Origin: Candidatus Nitrospira kreftii
Lineage (GTDB): Bacteria > Nitrospirota > Nitrospiria > Nitrospirales > Nitrospiraceae
Assembly (NCBI GenBank): GCA_014058405.1
Contig: CP047423.1
Span: forward strand, 186,001-250,000
Length of the DNA: 64,000 nucleotides
Direction of reading: 5' to 3'
Position 1 is the first letter of the stretch; each line of letters starts with the position of its first letter. The notes under the pieces were generated by a model. The model made no database searches, was not told the DNA's origin, and was given only the letters and a program-made list of their open reading frames with translations. Below, one piece after another: positions 26,417 through 35,331 of this stretch. The position numbers and the translations under genes are program-made.

Positions 26417-28252
26417 ATGCAGCACGTTGCCGTTCACCCCTCGCCGGACAGCATGACCACCGACGACGTGACGACGCTGCCCGAATTGTTGCGATGTAGG
26501 TGCCATCGTTCGCCGGAGAGAGAGGCCTACCGGCAATGGGAAGCTGGGGTATGGCGCAGGTATTCCTGGAGAGACGTGGAAGGGCTTGTCGCGCGCTGGC
26601 AGGTGGCGCTGGCTGGAGAACATCTTGCGTCAGGAGACCGCGTCGCCGTGCTGCTCAAGAACAGCGTGGAATGGGTTTGCTTCGATTTGGCGGCACAATC
26701 GCTGGGACTGGTTGTCGTGCCTCTCTATACTGCCGACCATGAGGATAATACTACCTACATCCTCGCCGATTCAGGAGCACGACTCTTGCTAGTCGGCCAC
26801 ATCGATCAATGGATTGCATTGGCCGGGCATCGCGCACGATTTCCCAAACTGTCTCACGTGCTGTGCTTGGAGATGCCGCTGTCCCCCGCGCCAGACACCA
26901 GCATCCAGGTAAGCTCTGTCAGGCACTGGTTACCCTGCGATGCAGGCCCCCAGTTTAATCTGGCCAAGGACCCGCACGCGTTGGCCACTATCGTCTACAC
27001 ATCGGGCACAACGGGGCACCCGAAAGGTGTCATGCTGTCGCATGTCAATATTCTTTCAAATGCACAAGCAGTACTCAGGCACGTGCAGGCCTATCCGGAT
27101 GATTTGTTCCTTTCTTTTCTGCCGCTGTCCCACGCATTCGAACGGACCGTCGGCTGTTACCTCCCAATGATGGCGGGCAGTTGCGTGGCCTACACACGCG
27201 AGATCGCTAAGCTGGCGGAGGATATGATGACGGTACGCCCGACCATCCTTGTATCCGTACCACGCATCTATGAACGCATATACGCGCGTCTGCAACAGCA
27301 ACTGGCGGAACGGGGCGCCTTGATGCGTGCGATTGTTCGCTGGATGCAGGAGCTTGGTTGGAGGCATTTCCAGGCAAGCCATCATCATGGCCAGGTTCCA
27401 GGCCGGGGGTCCGGCTTGTTGGGGTCAGTGCTGCATGACCTGGTAGCCGACAAAGTTCTCGCTCCTTTCGGCGGACGGCTGCGGTTGGCGGTGTCGGGGG
27501 GTGCTCCCTTGTCTGTCACGCTCTCCCGGTTCTTTGTCGGCTTAGGTCTGCCTCTGTTGCAAGGCTACGGTCTGACCGAAGCGGCACCTGTCGTGACCAG
27601 CAACCGGCTGCAAGACAATCTGCCGGAATCGGTTGGCATCCCCCTCCCTGGGGTTGAGGTCAGGCTCGGAGAGAAGGACGAATTGCTGGTGCGTGGTCCC
27701 AACGTCCTGATGGGCTACTGGAATCGGCCTGAGGATACAGCCAGGGTGATCGATGCCGAGGGCTGGTTGCACACGGGGGACCAGGCACGCATCGAAAACG
27801 GATATGTGTTCATCGTCGGGCGTCTGAAGGAGATCGTTATCCTATCCACTGGGGAGAAAGTTACGCCCGAAGTTTTAGAGCTAGCCCTCATTCTGGACCC
27901 GCTTATCGACCAGGCGATGGTGGTCGGCGAGGGCAAGCCTTATCTGGCATCGCTCTTGGTGTTGAACGCTGAGGCTTGGCGTGCCATGGCCCAAAGATGG
28001 TCATTACCTTCAGATGATCCCGTCGCATTGACCGATGTGCGTCTCCAGCAGCATATCGAGAGCCTCTGCCGCCAATCACTGGCATGCTTCCCCGAGTATG
28101 CCCAGGTGCGCCGCTTTTGGTTGACGCTGGAGCCTTGGACCGTAGACAACGGATTGCTCACACCCACACTCAAACTCAAGCGTCCTGCGATCGAAAAACG
28201 TTTCACGAAATACATTCTCGATCTGTACACCGGGCATATGCCCCCAACTTGA
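26417..28252 (+). CDS. Long-chain acyl-CoA synthetase (AMP-forming)
   Basis: A 611-residue adenylate-forming enzyme. Motifs in order: the ATP loop TIVYTSGTTGHPKGVMLSH (about residue 195), YGLTEAAPVVTSN, and TGDQARIENGYVFIVGRLKE with IVILSTGEKVTPEVLE. The long insertion after SVPRIYERIYARLQQQL is typical of the long-chain FadD15-like group. The ATG at 26417 has AAGGAAA upstream; the frame is open to 26342. It activates fatty acids to acyl-CoA through acyl-AMP. The next gene, 34 bases on, is a fused acyl-AMP ligase-acyltransferase, so the pair probably feeds lipid synthesis. Confidence 0.9.
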   Translation: MQHVAVHPSPDSMTTDDVTTLPELLRCRCHRSPEREAYRQWEAGVWRRYSWRDVEGLVARWQVALAGEHLASGDRVAVLLKNSVEWVCFDLAAQSLGLVVVPLYTADHEDNTTYILADSGARLLLVGHIDQWIALAGHRARFPKLSHVLCLEMPLSPAPDTSIQVSSVRHWLPCDAGPQFNLAKDPHALATIVYTSGTTGHPKGVMLSHVNILSNAQAVLRHVQAYPDDLFLSFLPLSHAFERTVGCYLPMMAGSCVAYTREIAKLAEDMMTVRPTILVSVPRIYERIYARLQQQLAERGALMRAIVRWMQELGWRHFQASHHHGQVPGRGSGLLGSVLHDLVADKVLAPFGGRLRLAVSGGAPLSVTLSRFFVGLGLPLLQGYGLTEAAPVVTSNRLQDNLPESVGIPLPGVEVRLGEKDELLVRGPNVLMGYWNRPEDTARVIDAEGWLHTGDQARIENGYVFIVGRLKEIVILSTGEKVTPEVLELALILDPLIDQAMVVGEGKPYLASLLVLNAEAWRAMAQRWSLPSDDPVALTDVRLQQHIESLCRQSLACFPEYAQVRRFWLTLEPWTVDNGLLTPTLKLKRPAIEKRFTKYILDLYTGHMPPT

Positions 28253-28286
28253 AGCGCCGCAGACTCCATTCGTCGGGAGAGAGGTC

Positions 28287-31109
28287 TTGAAGACATCGCA
28301 CGGACAGACTGAAACAGAATCGGATCGAGACCCTGCGTCGGAGCTTCTCGAGATTGTTCGCACACTGTCCGCTGAACTTCACCGACAGATCGGGCATGAC
28401 AGGCACATCACTCTGGACAGCTCGCTGGATCGCGATCTCGGTCTCGATAGCTTGGCGAGGGTGGAACTGATGTTGCGTATCCATCGTGCATTCGGCATTG
28501 ATCTGCCGGAGGATACCCTGGTTCGCGCCGAAACTCCCGGCGACCTGCTCAGAGCCCTGCATAGGGGGACTCGCGGATCGGCAGGTCATGCGCCGATCCA
28601 GTCCATGCCGCCGTTGGAATCTTCGCAAGGCGAAGCTGTCGCTGCCACCACCTTACTCGAAGTGATCGACTGGCATGTGCGCCGACAGCCAGACCGTATC
28701 CAGGTCATCCATCTCAGCGAAAGTGGCAAACAGCCCATCACCTATCGCGATCTGATGGAGGCATCTGAACGGGTCGCCGCAGGTCTGCAACAGCGCGGGC
28801 TTGAAGCGGGACAATCAGTGGCCATCATGTTGCCGACCTGTCCGGAGTATTTCCCTGTCTATGTTGGCATTCTGCTGGCCGGTGGTATTCCCGTGCCCAT
28901 TTATCCACCTGCGCACTTGGCCCAAGTGGAAGAACACGTCCGCCGCCATGTCGGCATCTTGAGCAACGCGCAAGCCGTCCTGCTGGTCACGATACCGGAA
29001 GCGCGAGCCGTGGCATGGCTGCTGCGGGTTCATGTGCCTTCACTGGGTCAGGTGGTGAGCACGCAGGAATTGCTGCAGTCACGAGCGTCCCTGAGCCGGG
29101 TGCCGGTGGCGGCGCAGGATGTGGCTTTTATTCAGTACACCTCCGGCAGCACGGGCGATCCCAAGGGCGTGGTGCTCACCCATGCCAACTTGCTTGCCAA
29201 CATCCGTGCCATGGGACAGGCGATCGGCCTCCGCCATGATGATGTGTTCGTGAGCTGGCTGCCTCTTTATCACGATATGGGACTGATCGGGGCGTGGCTG
29301 GGTACGCTCTACTTCGGCATTCCACTGGTCGTCATGTCGCCGCTTGCCTTCCTCGCCAGGCCCGTCCGGTGGCTGCAGGCAGTTCATGCGTACCGCGGTA
29401 CACTCTCGGCGGCACCCAACTTTGCCTATGAACTGTGTGTCAAGAAGATCGGCGAGGAAGAGCTCGTCGGACTTGATCTTAGTTCGTGGAGACTGGCATT
29501 CAACGGCGCGGAAACGGTCTTGCCGGAGACGCTGACGCGTTTTGGAAGGCGTTTCGCGCAGTACGGCTTCCACTCCGTGGCGCTCACGCCGGTCTACGGG
29601 CTGGCTGAGTGTTCCGTGGGACTTGCATTTCCGCCGCCCGGCCGCGGTCCCCTCGTCGATCGTGTTCAGCGAGAATCCTTCACGCGTACCGGCAGCGCTG
29701 TGCCCGCTGCTCCCGACGATGCCTCTTCGCTGTGCTTTGTCTCCTGCGGGCGGCCGTTGCCAGGCCATGAATTGCGGATCGTGGATGCATCCGGCAATGA
29801 ATTGGGTGAGCGGCAAGAGGGTCGAGTGGAATTCAGGGGGGCGTCGACCACACGCGGCTATTTCAACAATTCCCAGGCCACGTCACAGCTGTTCCGGAGA
29901 GGCTGGCTTGACAGCGGTGATCGTGGTTACATCGCCGCCAGTGAAGTGTTTCTCACGGGGCGGGTCAAGGATATCGTCATTCGGGGTGGGCGCAACATCT
30001 ACCCCCACGAAGTGGAGGAGGTAGTTGGCGAGATACCGGGAGTGAGAAAGGGCTGCGTGGTCGTCTTCGGCAGTCCCGACTCGGCCTCGGGCACTGAGCG
30101 GCTGGTGATCCTCGCCGAAACCCGCGAGCGCGGCCAGCGTGAACGACAGCAGCTGCGTGAGGCGATCAACACCGCAGTCGTCGAGGTGTTGGGCGAACCT
30201 GCCGACCAAGTGATGCTTGCACCGCCCCGTACCGTCCTAAAGACCTCCAGCGGCAAGTTGCGCCGCGCTGCCACGCGAGCACTGTTCGAGTCGGGATTGG
30301 TCGGCGAGCACAGGCGAGCCGGGTGGTGGCAGGTAGCCAGTCTCGCCGCGGGTGCATTGATTCCCCAATTGAACCGTTGGACGACACGGGCGGCGAATGG
30401 CGGGTTCGCGGTGTGGGCCTGGTTGGTTTTTTGCCTCGTGGTGCCGGTTGTTTGGCTGATGACCCTCTTCACCCCGCGCCCTTCCTGGGCCTGGGCAGTC
30501 GGCCGGGTCGGTGCACGGCTATTACTGTGGCTGACTGGAACGCCACTCACGGTGAGCGGACTAGAGCAGGTGCCGCGCGGGAGGCCTTGTGTGCTGGTGG
30601 CCAATCACGCCAGCTATCTCGACGGTATGGTACTGGTGGCAGCGTTGCCAGAACCGCTTGGCTTCGTAGCCAAGCGCGAATTGCTCGAGCAATTCATTCC
30701 GCGCGTCTATCTCCAGCGCTTGGGCACGGAGTTCGTTGAACGCTTCGCAGCCCACGAGAGTGTGCAGGATGCTCGGAGGCTGGAGGTCGCGCTACGCGCC
30801 GGACGTGCGTTGGTGTTCTTCCCCGAAGGCACGTTTACCCGTTCGCCCGGGTTGATGCCATTCCGGATGGGGGCCTTTATTGTGGCAGCCAACACGGGCA
30901 TTCCGGTTGTGCCAGTGGCGATCTGCGGGACCCGTTCCATTCTGCGCGACGGCCGATGGTGGCCACGGCGCGGCGCGATCACAATCACGTTCGGCACTCC
31001 CTTGCTGCCTATTGCAGATGCGCGTGACGCCTTTGCAGCAGCGGTGGTACTGCGCGATGCCGCCCGCGCTCATATTTTGCGCCACTGTGGCGAACCGGAC
31101 AGCCAATGA
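28287..31109 (+). CDS. Fusion of ACP, fatty acyl-AMP ligase and PlsC acyltransferase
   Basis: A 940-residue three-part protein. Residues about 15-90 are an acyl carrier domain with DLGLDSLARVELM. Residues about 120-690 are an acyl-AMP ligase of the FAAL type: FIQYTSGSTGDPKGVVLTH, SWLPLYHDMGLIG, YGLAECSVGLAF, IVIRGGRNIYPHEVEE and LKTSSGKLRRAATRALF. A hydrophobic stretch (AVWAWLVFCLVVPVVWLMTLF region, about 720) leads to a PlsC domain with NHASYLDGMV (NHx4D) and FFPEGTFTRSPG. Activated acyl groups could pass to the built-in ACP and then to a glycerolipid acceptor at the membrane; this is inference. The start is TTG at 28287 with GAGAGAGG upstream; no later start keeps the ACP domain. Confidence 0.9.
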   Translation: MKTSHGQTETESDRDPASELLEIVRTLSAELHRQIGHDRHITLDSSLDRDLGLDSLARVELMLRIHRAFGIDLPEDTLVRAETPGDLLRALHRGTRGSAGHAPIQSMPPLESSQGEAVAATTLLEVIDWHVRRQPDRIQVIHLSESGKQPITYRDLMEASERVAAGLQQRGLEAGQSVAIMLPTCPEYFPVYVGILLAGGIPVPIYPPAHLAQVEEHVRRHVGILSNAQAVLLVTIPEARAVAWLLRVHVPSLGQVVSTQELLQSRASLSRVPVAAQDVAFIQYTSGSTGDPKGVVLTHANLLANIRAMGQAIGLRHDDVFVSWLPLYHDMGLIGAWLGTLYFGIPLVVMSPLAFLARPVRWLQAVHAYRGTLSAAPNFAYELCVKKIGEEELVGLDLSSWRLAFNGAETVLPETLTRFGRRFAQYGFHSVALTPVYGLAECSVGLAFPPPGRGPLVDRVQRESFTRTGSAVPAAPDDASSLCFVSCGRPLPGHELRIVDASGNELGERQEGRVEFRGASTTRGYFNNSQATSQLFRRGWLDSGDRGYIAASEVFLTGRVKDIVIRGGRNIYPHEVEEVVGEIPGVRKGCVVVFGSPDSASGTERLVILAETRERGQRERQQLREAINTAVVEVLGEPADQVMLAPPRTVLKTSSGKLRRAATRALFESGLVGEHRRAGWWQVASLAAGALIPQLNRWTTRAANGGFAVWAWLVFCLVVPVVWLMTLFTPRPSWAWAVGRVGARLLLWLTGTPLTVSGLEQVPRGRPCVLVANHASYLDGMVLVAALPEPLGFVAKRELLEQFIPRVYLQRLGTEFVERFAAHESVQDARRLEVALRAGRALVFFPEGTFTRSPGLMPFRMGAFIVAANTGIPVVPVAICGTRSILRDGRWWPRRGAITITFGTPLLPIADARDAFAAAVVLRDAARAHILRHCGEPDSQ

Positions 31110-31419
31110 GAATCGCTTCAGCAATTCCTCTCGGCGCTAGCGCATGGGTTGCGAAGGTCGTTGAGCAGCCGGAAGGTGTCGTCTCACCCACCAGGCGAGT
31201 GCTTGCCTTGCATAGCCGCCCCAGGTAGGAAGCTATTCGCGACCCTCTGCTACTGTCAAAATCTTACCCAGCGGGGATTGATACGAGTCGAAGTTCCTCG
31301 TAGACTTACGACCTAGTGGAGCGCCTAGGCTTCTATGCCACCATGTGCAGGTTGTCAGCCGCGAACATAAGAGTTCGGCCAATCGGAGGAGGGAATACCG
31401 TACGGCGTGCGGGGTGCGA
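31110..31419. other. Gene-free stretch
   Basis: About 310 bases between the fused acyltransferase gene and the BrnT-type toxin gene. No convincing frame, RNA or strong hairpin. The toxin-antitoxin promoter should lie in its right part, but I cannot place the boxes with confidence. Confidence 0.35.
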
Positions 31420-31701
31420 ATGGGTTACATCTTTGAATGGGACCCACTGAAAGGAGAAGCGAACGCCCGCAAACATGGCGTGACCTTTGACGAAACCACC
31501 ACCGTCTTTGGTGATCCGCTGAACCTTTTGATGGCAGATCCTGACCACTCACTTGATGAAGAACGGTTTGTGTTGCTCGGTATATCTAACCGACGGAAGC
31601 TCTTGGTGGTGGCGTTTGTCGAGCGTCCACCTCGGACCCGTCTCATTTCCGCGCGACCGGCCACTCGACAGGAGCGGAGGCGATATGAAGAAGAACGGTA
31701 G
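31420..31701 (+). CDS. BrnT-family toxin
   Basis: A 93-residue protein with the BrnT hallmarks: the start YIFEWDPLKGEANARKHGVT, then FDETTTVFGDPL, DPDHSLDEERFVLLG, and the C-terminal RLISARPATRQERRRYE. By family BrnT is a RelE-fold ribonuclease that blocks translation. The ATG at 31420 matches the family start; the frame is open upstream to 31345. It overlaps the antitoxin gene by 17 bases, the usual toxin-first arrangement of this family. Confidence 0.9.
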   Translation: MGYIFEWDPLKGEANARKHGVTFDETTTVFGDPLNLLMADPDHSLDEERFVLLGISNRRKLLVVAFVERPPRTRLISARPATRQERRRYEEER

Positions 31702-31933
31702 TCGAAAACGGCGGACGGGCGACCGTGACACGATGCGCCCTGAATACGACTTTTCTCGAGCTGTGCGTGGGGTGACGACTGCGCGGTATGCGCAGGGTGC
31801 GAACGTCGTCGTCATTGATCCGGACATTCTTGACGTGTTTCCAACCGGCGAGTCTGTGAACGAGGCGCTCCGGGCTCTCGCACCGGTTCTTCGACGGAAC
31901 CGTCGGGCCGCGGTACGACGGCGAAGCGCGTGA
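31685..31933 (+). CDS. Antitoxin of BrnT-type pair
   Basis: An 82-residue basic protein with EYDFSRAVRGVTTARYAQG and NVVVIDPDILDVFPTGESVNEALRAL, a pattern seen in ribbon-helix-helix-like antitoxins paired with BrnT proteins. It lacks the classic BrnA C-terminus, so BrnA-like is the safest name. GGAGGCGAT precedes the ATG. It overlaps and follows the toxin, consistent with a two-gene toxin-antitoxin operon that represses itself. Confidence 0.8.
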   Translation: MKKNGSRKRRTGDRDTMRPEYDFSRAVRGVTTARYAQGANVVVIDPDILDVFPTGESVNEALRALAPVLRRNRRAAVRRRSA

Positions 31934-32341
31934 CATTGCGCTGAACCCCAGGCTCCACCGCCCAAATTCCATCAGTGAAGGAAACTGGAGGCAGAAGGGG
32001 GCATTGTGTTCGCGGCGGTCCAATGACGCGAGCAGTTCTCTCGAAGGTGTACTCTCGCTTCGATCGCATTCTGCTCTCAGATGGGCGTCCACCACGCAGC
32101 CGAATGGCTGCGTGGAACGGCTATCAAATGTCATTATCCGGGAAGTTGGATAGTCTCCCATTGCCGAGTGTGGTGAGGTGAGAGAGCGCGTCAAGAATTC
32201 AAGACGGAGCGGATGAGCGATGAGGCGGGGCGATGCGGTGTAGGGAGTACAAGGTCAAGGACTGACCCCAGACCGCATTCGGGACATTCCCTGTAGTTCG
32301 CGGGCGGTTACCTTACCCCCATCTGTGATGTTCAAGAATGT
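31934..32341. other. Gene-free stretch with a perfect hairpin
   Basis: About 400 bases with no convincing gene. It holds a perfect 10-bp hairpin, CCACGCAGCC-GAAT-GGCTGCGTGG, at 32092-32115. There is no T-run after it on either strand, so it is a palindrome rather than a standard terminator. It lies between convergent transcripts (antitoxin from the left, lipoprotein from the right). Confidence 0.45.
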
Positions 32342-32366
32342 AGGGTAATACGATGATGATTACCCT
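32342..32366. repeat. 8-bp inverted repeat
   Basis: AGGGTAAT (32342-32349) and ATTACCCT (32359-32366) are perfect reverse complements around a nine-base spacer (ACGATGATG). It sits right at the stop of the tiny leftward frame at 32366-32437. No T-run follows, so a terminator role is uncertain; a protein-binding palindrome is also possible. Confidence 0.45.
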
Positions 32367-32437
32367 CAGCCGCCGGCGGAATAAGCCCCAATTGCAGCCG
32401 CAGCCGCAATTATAAAGAGCAAGGCCGCCAGCCCCAA
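32366..32437 (-). CDS. Candidate 23-residue hydrophobic peptide
   Basis: A TTG at 32437 lies seven bases after a perfect AGGAGG (32446-32451 as read on the minus strand). The frame encodes GLAALLFIIAAAAAIGAYSA followed by GG and a stop. That is one short membrane span with small residues. It starts 30 bases after the lipoprotein stop on the same strand, so it could be co-translated. The strong ribosome-binding site is the main support. A frame this short could be chance. Confidence 0.35.
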   Translation of the reverse strand: MGLAALLFIIAAAAAIGAYSAGG

Positions 32438-32466
32438 AACGATACCTCCTGTCAAGCCAGCAGTCT

Positions 32467-32730
32467 TCAGTACACATACTTCCTGCTTCTCCAATTTAGC
32501 AACATCACTGAAGCGGATGACTTCTTGATATCTCCGGTCACGTCTTCTGAAGTGACGGAGACAACCTTGAACTCTACATTTCGACCATCTTTTGTGACGA
32601 TTCTGACTCTTTCGCCTGCATGAATGTCACTTGTGATATTGTCAGAAATCTGCACCACCTTAGGAGATGTACAAGACGACACGAGTAAGCACATGATAAG
32701 GACTGCAGACGTCAGCGTTTGCCCACGCAT
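32467..32730 (-). CDS. Small lipoprotein
   Basis: An 87-residue lipoprotein. The signal peptide ends in the lipobox LLVSSC, with lipidation at Cys about 20. The mature part reads VQISDNITSDIHAGERVRIV, then TKDGRNVEFKVVSVTSEDVTG, which looks like a small SH3-like beta barrel. Similar single-domain lipoproteins are common and have no assigned role. The ATG at 32730 gives the better signal peptide; another ATG lies three codons upstream. It is followed by a possible tiny membrane peptide. Confidence 0.65.
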   Translation of the reverse strand: MRGQTLTSAVLIMCLLVSSCTSPKVVQISDNITSDIHAGERVRIVTKDGRNVEFKVVSVTSEDVTGDIKKSSASVMLLNWRSRKYVY

Positions 32731-32786
32731 GGTGATCATCGATGGGCATGATATGAATAGTCGGCAGGCTTTCTCGCCCGACGAGG

Positions 32787-34514
32787 TTACCTCGATCGGC
32801 GGATCTCTTCGTAGTGAGATGACACGACTTGATTGAGCGCCTGCCTGAGTTCCTCTCCCTGATACCGTCGGTTCGCCACCTTTCGGAGACGCGAGGCGAG
32901 TCCCCCGTCGCCGAGTGTCGACTCAGCCCACCTCACGAAATCTTCTCGGCGATCGTGATACTCCAAGCTTTCCAAGGGAAGCGTGGGGATGAGATGGGAG
33001 AGCTCGTACAAGCTGGCGGCTTCGATGCCGAGGTGCGCTTTTTCGGTACGGAAGACGAATCGCTTTCCAGGAGGGAGGGGACTATCCAGATATTTGTACA
33101 AATGACGGACATGGGGAACACGCCGAATCGCTGGGCGCATACGAACGACATCTCTGCCGCAGAGCAAGGCGCTCCCCATCGGAATCTGATTGAGATGCGC
33201 GTCCTTCAAACTGCAGGTGGTGCAGTGAGTCCGCAGATAATCTCCGATCATGTTGTCTGTGATCCGGGTGAGGAGCAGCTGGTTCAGAGAGGCGAGGACT
33301 GATTCACTGAGGCGGTCGGGACGATACGACACAAAGGCCCATCCTCCAGCCTCCAAGATGGGACGAAGCAGCGAGGTGATCTCTCCCCCTTCAAGCAGAA
33401 ATTCTTGGGCTTCATCCAGGACGATCCAATGGGGGCGGAATTTGCGCTCGCGGACAGGGCGCAAGGCACGCATCAGTTCAGCAACGTAATGACTTCGGAG
33501 CGTCACCGGATATTGGCTCAGATCCAAAACCAGAGAGACCCCTCCATCCTCGATGAGCGAGACGACTGCGGTGGGTGAGGGGAGGGTTGCTCGGTCACCG
33601 CTCATCGAGACGAAGCGCGGCAGCACGCGCAGACCACGAAAGTCTCCTTCGGGATCAATGAGAAGGACTTGATAGTCCTCGTGATGGAGTCCTTCCGCAA
33701 GCAATCCGACCATCCATGACTTACCAGTTGCCGAATTTCCGAAGACTCCCAAATTAAGGCCGGCGAGCTGTGCCGCAGGGATATGGACCGCTGTGCCGGA
33801 CTCTGTCTGCCCCAGCAGAATTGGGCGCTCCCGTTTGAGCGGGATATCAAGAAATTTGCCGCTCAATGGATACGCTTTGAGGATTTCAAGAACACCCTGA
33901 GGGCCTGGCGCCGTGGCGAGAACATCAGCTGTTTCGATGACGGCGGGAACCGCATCAGCCACCGCGACTGAAACTTCAGCTAACGTCAGCATCGAGAGGT
34001 CGTTTTCCGCATCGCCGAAGGCTGCGAGGTTTCTTGGAGACAGACCGCACAGAGCAAGCAGGCGTTCGAGCCCAGAACCTTTCGTCGCTCCGGGCGGCAG
34101 CGCCATGACCGCGCTCTTGTTGTATTCGAGCGAGGTACTGCTGCCGAGTGAGCTCAGAATATGCCACAGAGCCTGGTCATGGGGCGTCCAAGTTGCAGCG
34201 ATGGCTAGTCCACGTTCGAAGGGAATGCCTGCCTCTTCAATTGCCTTGAGCAGGCGGGGGTCAAGCTGGCCGAAAGGGAGATACGTCTCTCCGCTCGCGG
34301 TATGGCTCAGGACCGCACCGTTTTCCCATACGATCCCGCTGAACAGTTCCGCCAGATGGCCGAGCGAGACAGTTTCATACCGACGCCCCGTGACCAGAAA
34401 CAGAACATGACCGCTCGCCCGGCATTGTTCCAGCGCCGTTTCAACTTCGGGAGAGACAACTCCGTTTACGGCGAGCGTGCCGTCGAAATCGAACGCCAGA
34501 ACACGACGATACAT
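32787..34514 (-). CDS. HAD phosphatase fused to HerA/FtsK-like ATPase
   Basis: A 575-residue protein with two unrelated enzymatic parts. Residues about 1-215 are a Cof-type HAD hydrolase with all four motifs: FDFDGTLA, LVTGRR, the lysine in ATKGSGLERLL, and FGDAENDLSML. Residues about 235-470 are a P-loop ATPase of the HerA/VirD4-like class: Walker A GNSATGKSW and Walker B HWIVLDEAQEFL, with an arginine-rich segment (GRDVVRMRPAIRRV) later. The C-terminal 100 residues are charged and helical. AGAAGG lies five bases before the ATG at 34514. Each domain is well known, but I do not know a function for the fusion. A sugar- or nucleotide-phosphate switch controlling an ATPase is speculation. Cytoplasmic. 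Confidence 0.82.
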   Translation of the reverse strand: MYRRVLAFDFDGTLAVNGVVSPEVETALEQCRASGHVLFLVTGRRYETVSLGHLAELFSGIVWENGAVLSHTASGETYLPFGQLDPRLLKAIEEAGIPFERGLAIAATWTPHDQALWHILSSLGSSTSLEYNKSAVMALPPGATKGSGLERLLALCGLSPRNLAAFGDAENDLSMLTLAEVSVAVADAVPAVIETADVLATAPGPQGVLEILKAYPLSGKFLDIPLKRERPILLGQTESGTAVHIPAAQLAGLNLGVFGNSATGKSWMVGLLAEGLHHEDYQVLLIDPEGDFRGLRVLPRFVSMSGDRATLPSPTAVVSLIEDGGVSLVLDLSQYPVTLRSHYVAELMRALRPVRERKFRPHWIVLDEAQEFLLEGGEITSLLRPILEAGGWAFVSYRPDRLSESVLASLNQLLLTRITDNMIGDYLRTHCTTCSLKDAHLNQIPMGSALLCGRDVVRMRPAIRRVPHVRHLYKYLDSPLPPGKRFVFRTEKAHLGIEAASLYELSHLIPTLPLESLEYHDRREDFVRWAESTLGDGGLASRLRKVANRRYQGEELRQALNQVVSSHYEEIRRSR

Positions 34515-34626
34515 GAGCACCTTCTTACGGGAGGTTGATACAACGGATCATTGATTCACTGAAGGACGGGGCAGATAGTTCAACTCTGCTTCAGATGCTG
34601 TCCAGGGTTCAGTGGGAGTCGACTTT

Positions 34627-35250
34627 TCATGGAGTCTTGAGCCGGAGCATCCGATCGACGACTGTTGTGTCTTCCACCAACTTGCCGAAACTGTCGGTCA
34701 GGACTTCGTTGACGACCTTCTCCAGATCGTCCCGGTCAAACCAGAAGACCTCTTCAGATCCCGCGCCGTTCAACGTCATACGCACGATGCTGTCGTCCGA
34801 CAAGTTCTGTATCCGAATGGCCAGCTTCGTCTTTGTCGTCATCTCCGTGAAGCCGACTCGGCTTTTCGCGTGGACGAACAGCTTGCGCATCGTTCCGGTC
34901 ATGACGACATCGGCGCGCTCGGTGCTATCTGCCTTTAAGACGTTCCAGCCGTTGGCTGTGAGATAGTCGGTCAACAGGCGGGCGACAGTTTCGGCCGGCT
35001 TGTTTCCCGGGACGTCAAAATAGCTGACCCCTCCCCAGAGGTGGGTCCGTATCCCAAGACCTGTCTGAGACTTCCGTCCATCTACAAATTCACCGATGAC
35101 AACCTTCAGGGGTTCATTTGGCTTCACGATCTTCTGAGCGCCTGGAGGGACGACGTGGAGTTGCAACGGAATCACCTCACCGGTCCCTACACATCCAATG
35201 AGAGCGATGAGCCCCATTCCACCGATGAGCGGCATAAGTAGATGCTTCAC
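34627..35250 (-). CDS. YajG-like lipoprotein
   Basis: A 207-residue lipoprotein starting at a GTG with GGGAGG upstream. The lipobox is LIALIGC (Cys about residue 20). The mature protein has LKVVIGEFVDGRKSQTGLGI, a segment resembling YajG and related curli-assembly-like lipoproteins, then TVARLLTDYLTANGWNVLKA and ADVVMTGTMRKLFVHAKS. It should sit on the inner face of the outer membrane. It lies upstream of nothing obviously operonic except the HAD-ATPase gene 112 bases downstream. Function is unknown. Confidence 0.68.
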   Translation of the reverse strand: MKHLLMPLIGGMGLIALIGCVGTGEVIPLQLHVVPPGAQKIVKPNEPLKVVIGEFVDGRKSQTGLGIRTHLWGGVSYFDVPGNKPAETVARLLTDYLTANGWNVLKADSTERADVVMTGTMRKLFVHAKSRVGFTEMTTKTKLAIRIQNLSDDSIVRMTLNGAGSEEVFWFDRDDLEKVVNEVLTDSFGKLVEDTTVVDRMLRLKTP

Positions 35251-35331
35251 AAGAACCTCCCCTACTGATAGGTTGGTTGGAACGAGTTGCTTCTCGCCAC
35301 TGGAGCGGAAGATGTTGTTCCGTAATGCCGC

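Noticed and set aside
29079-29816. Leftward 245-codon frame inside the ACP-FAAL-PlsC gene
   Set aside because: Antisense to a protein with continuous, conserved motifs.
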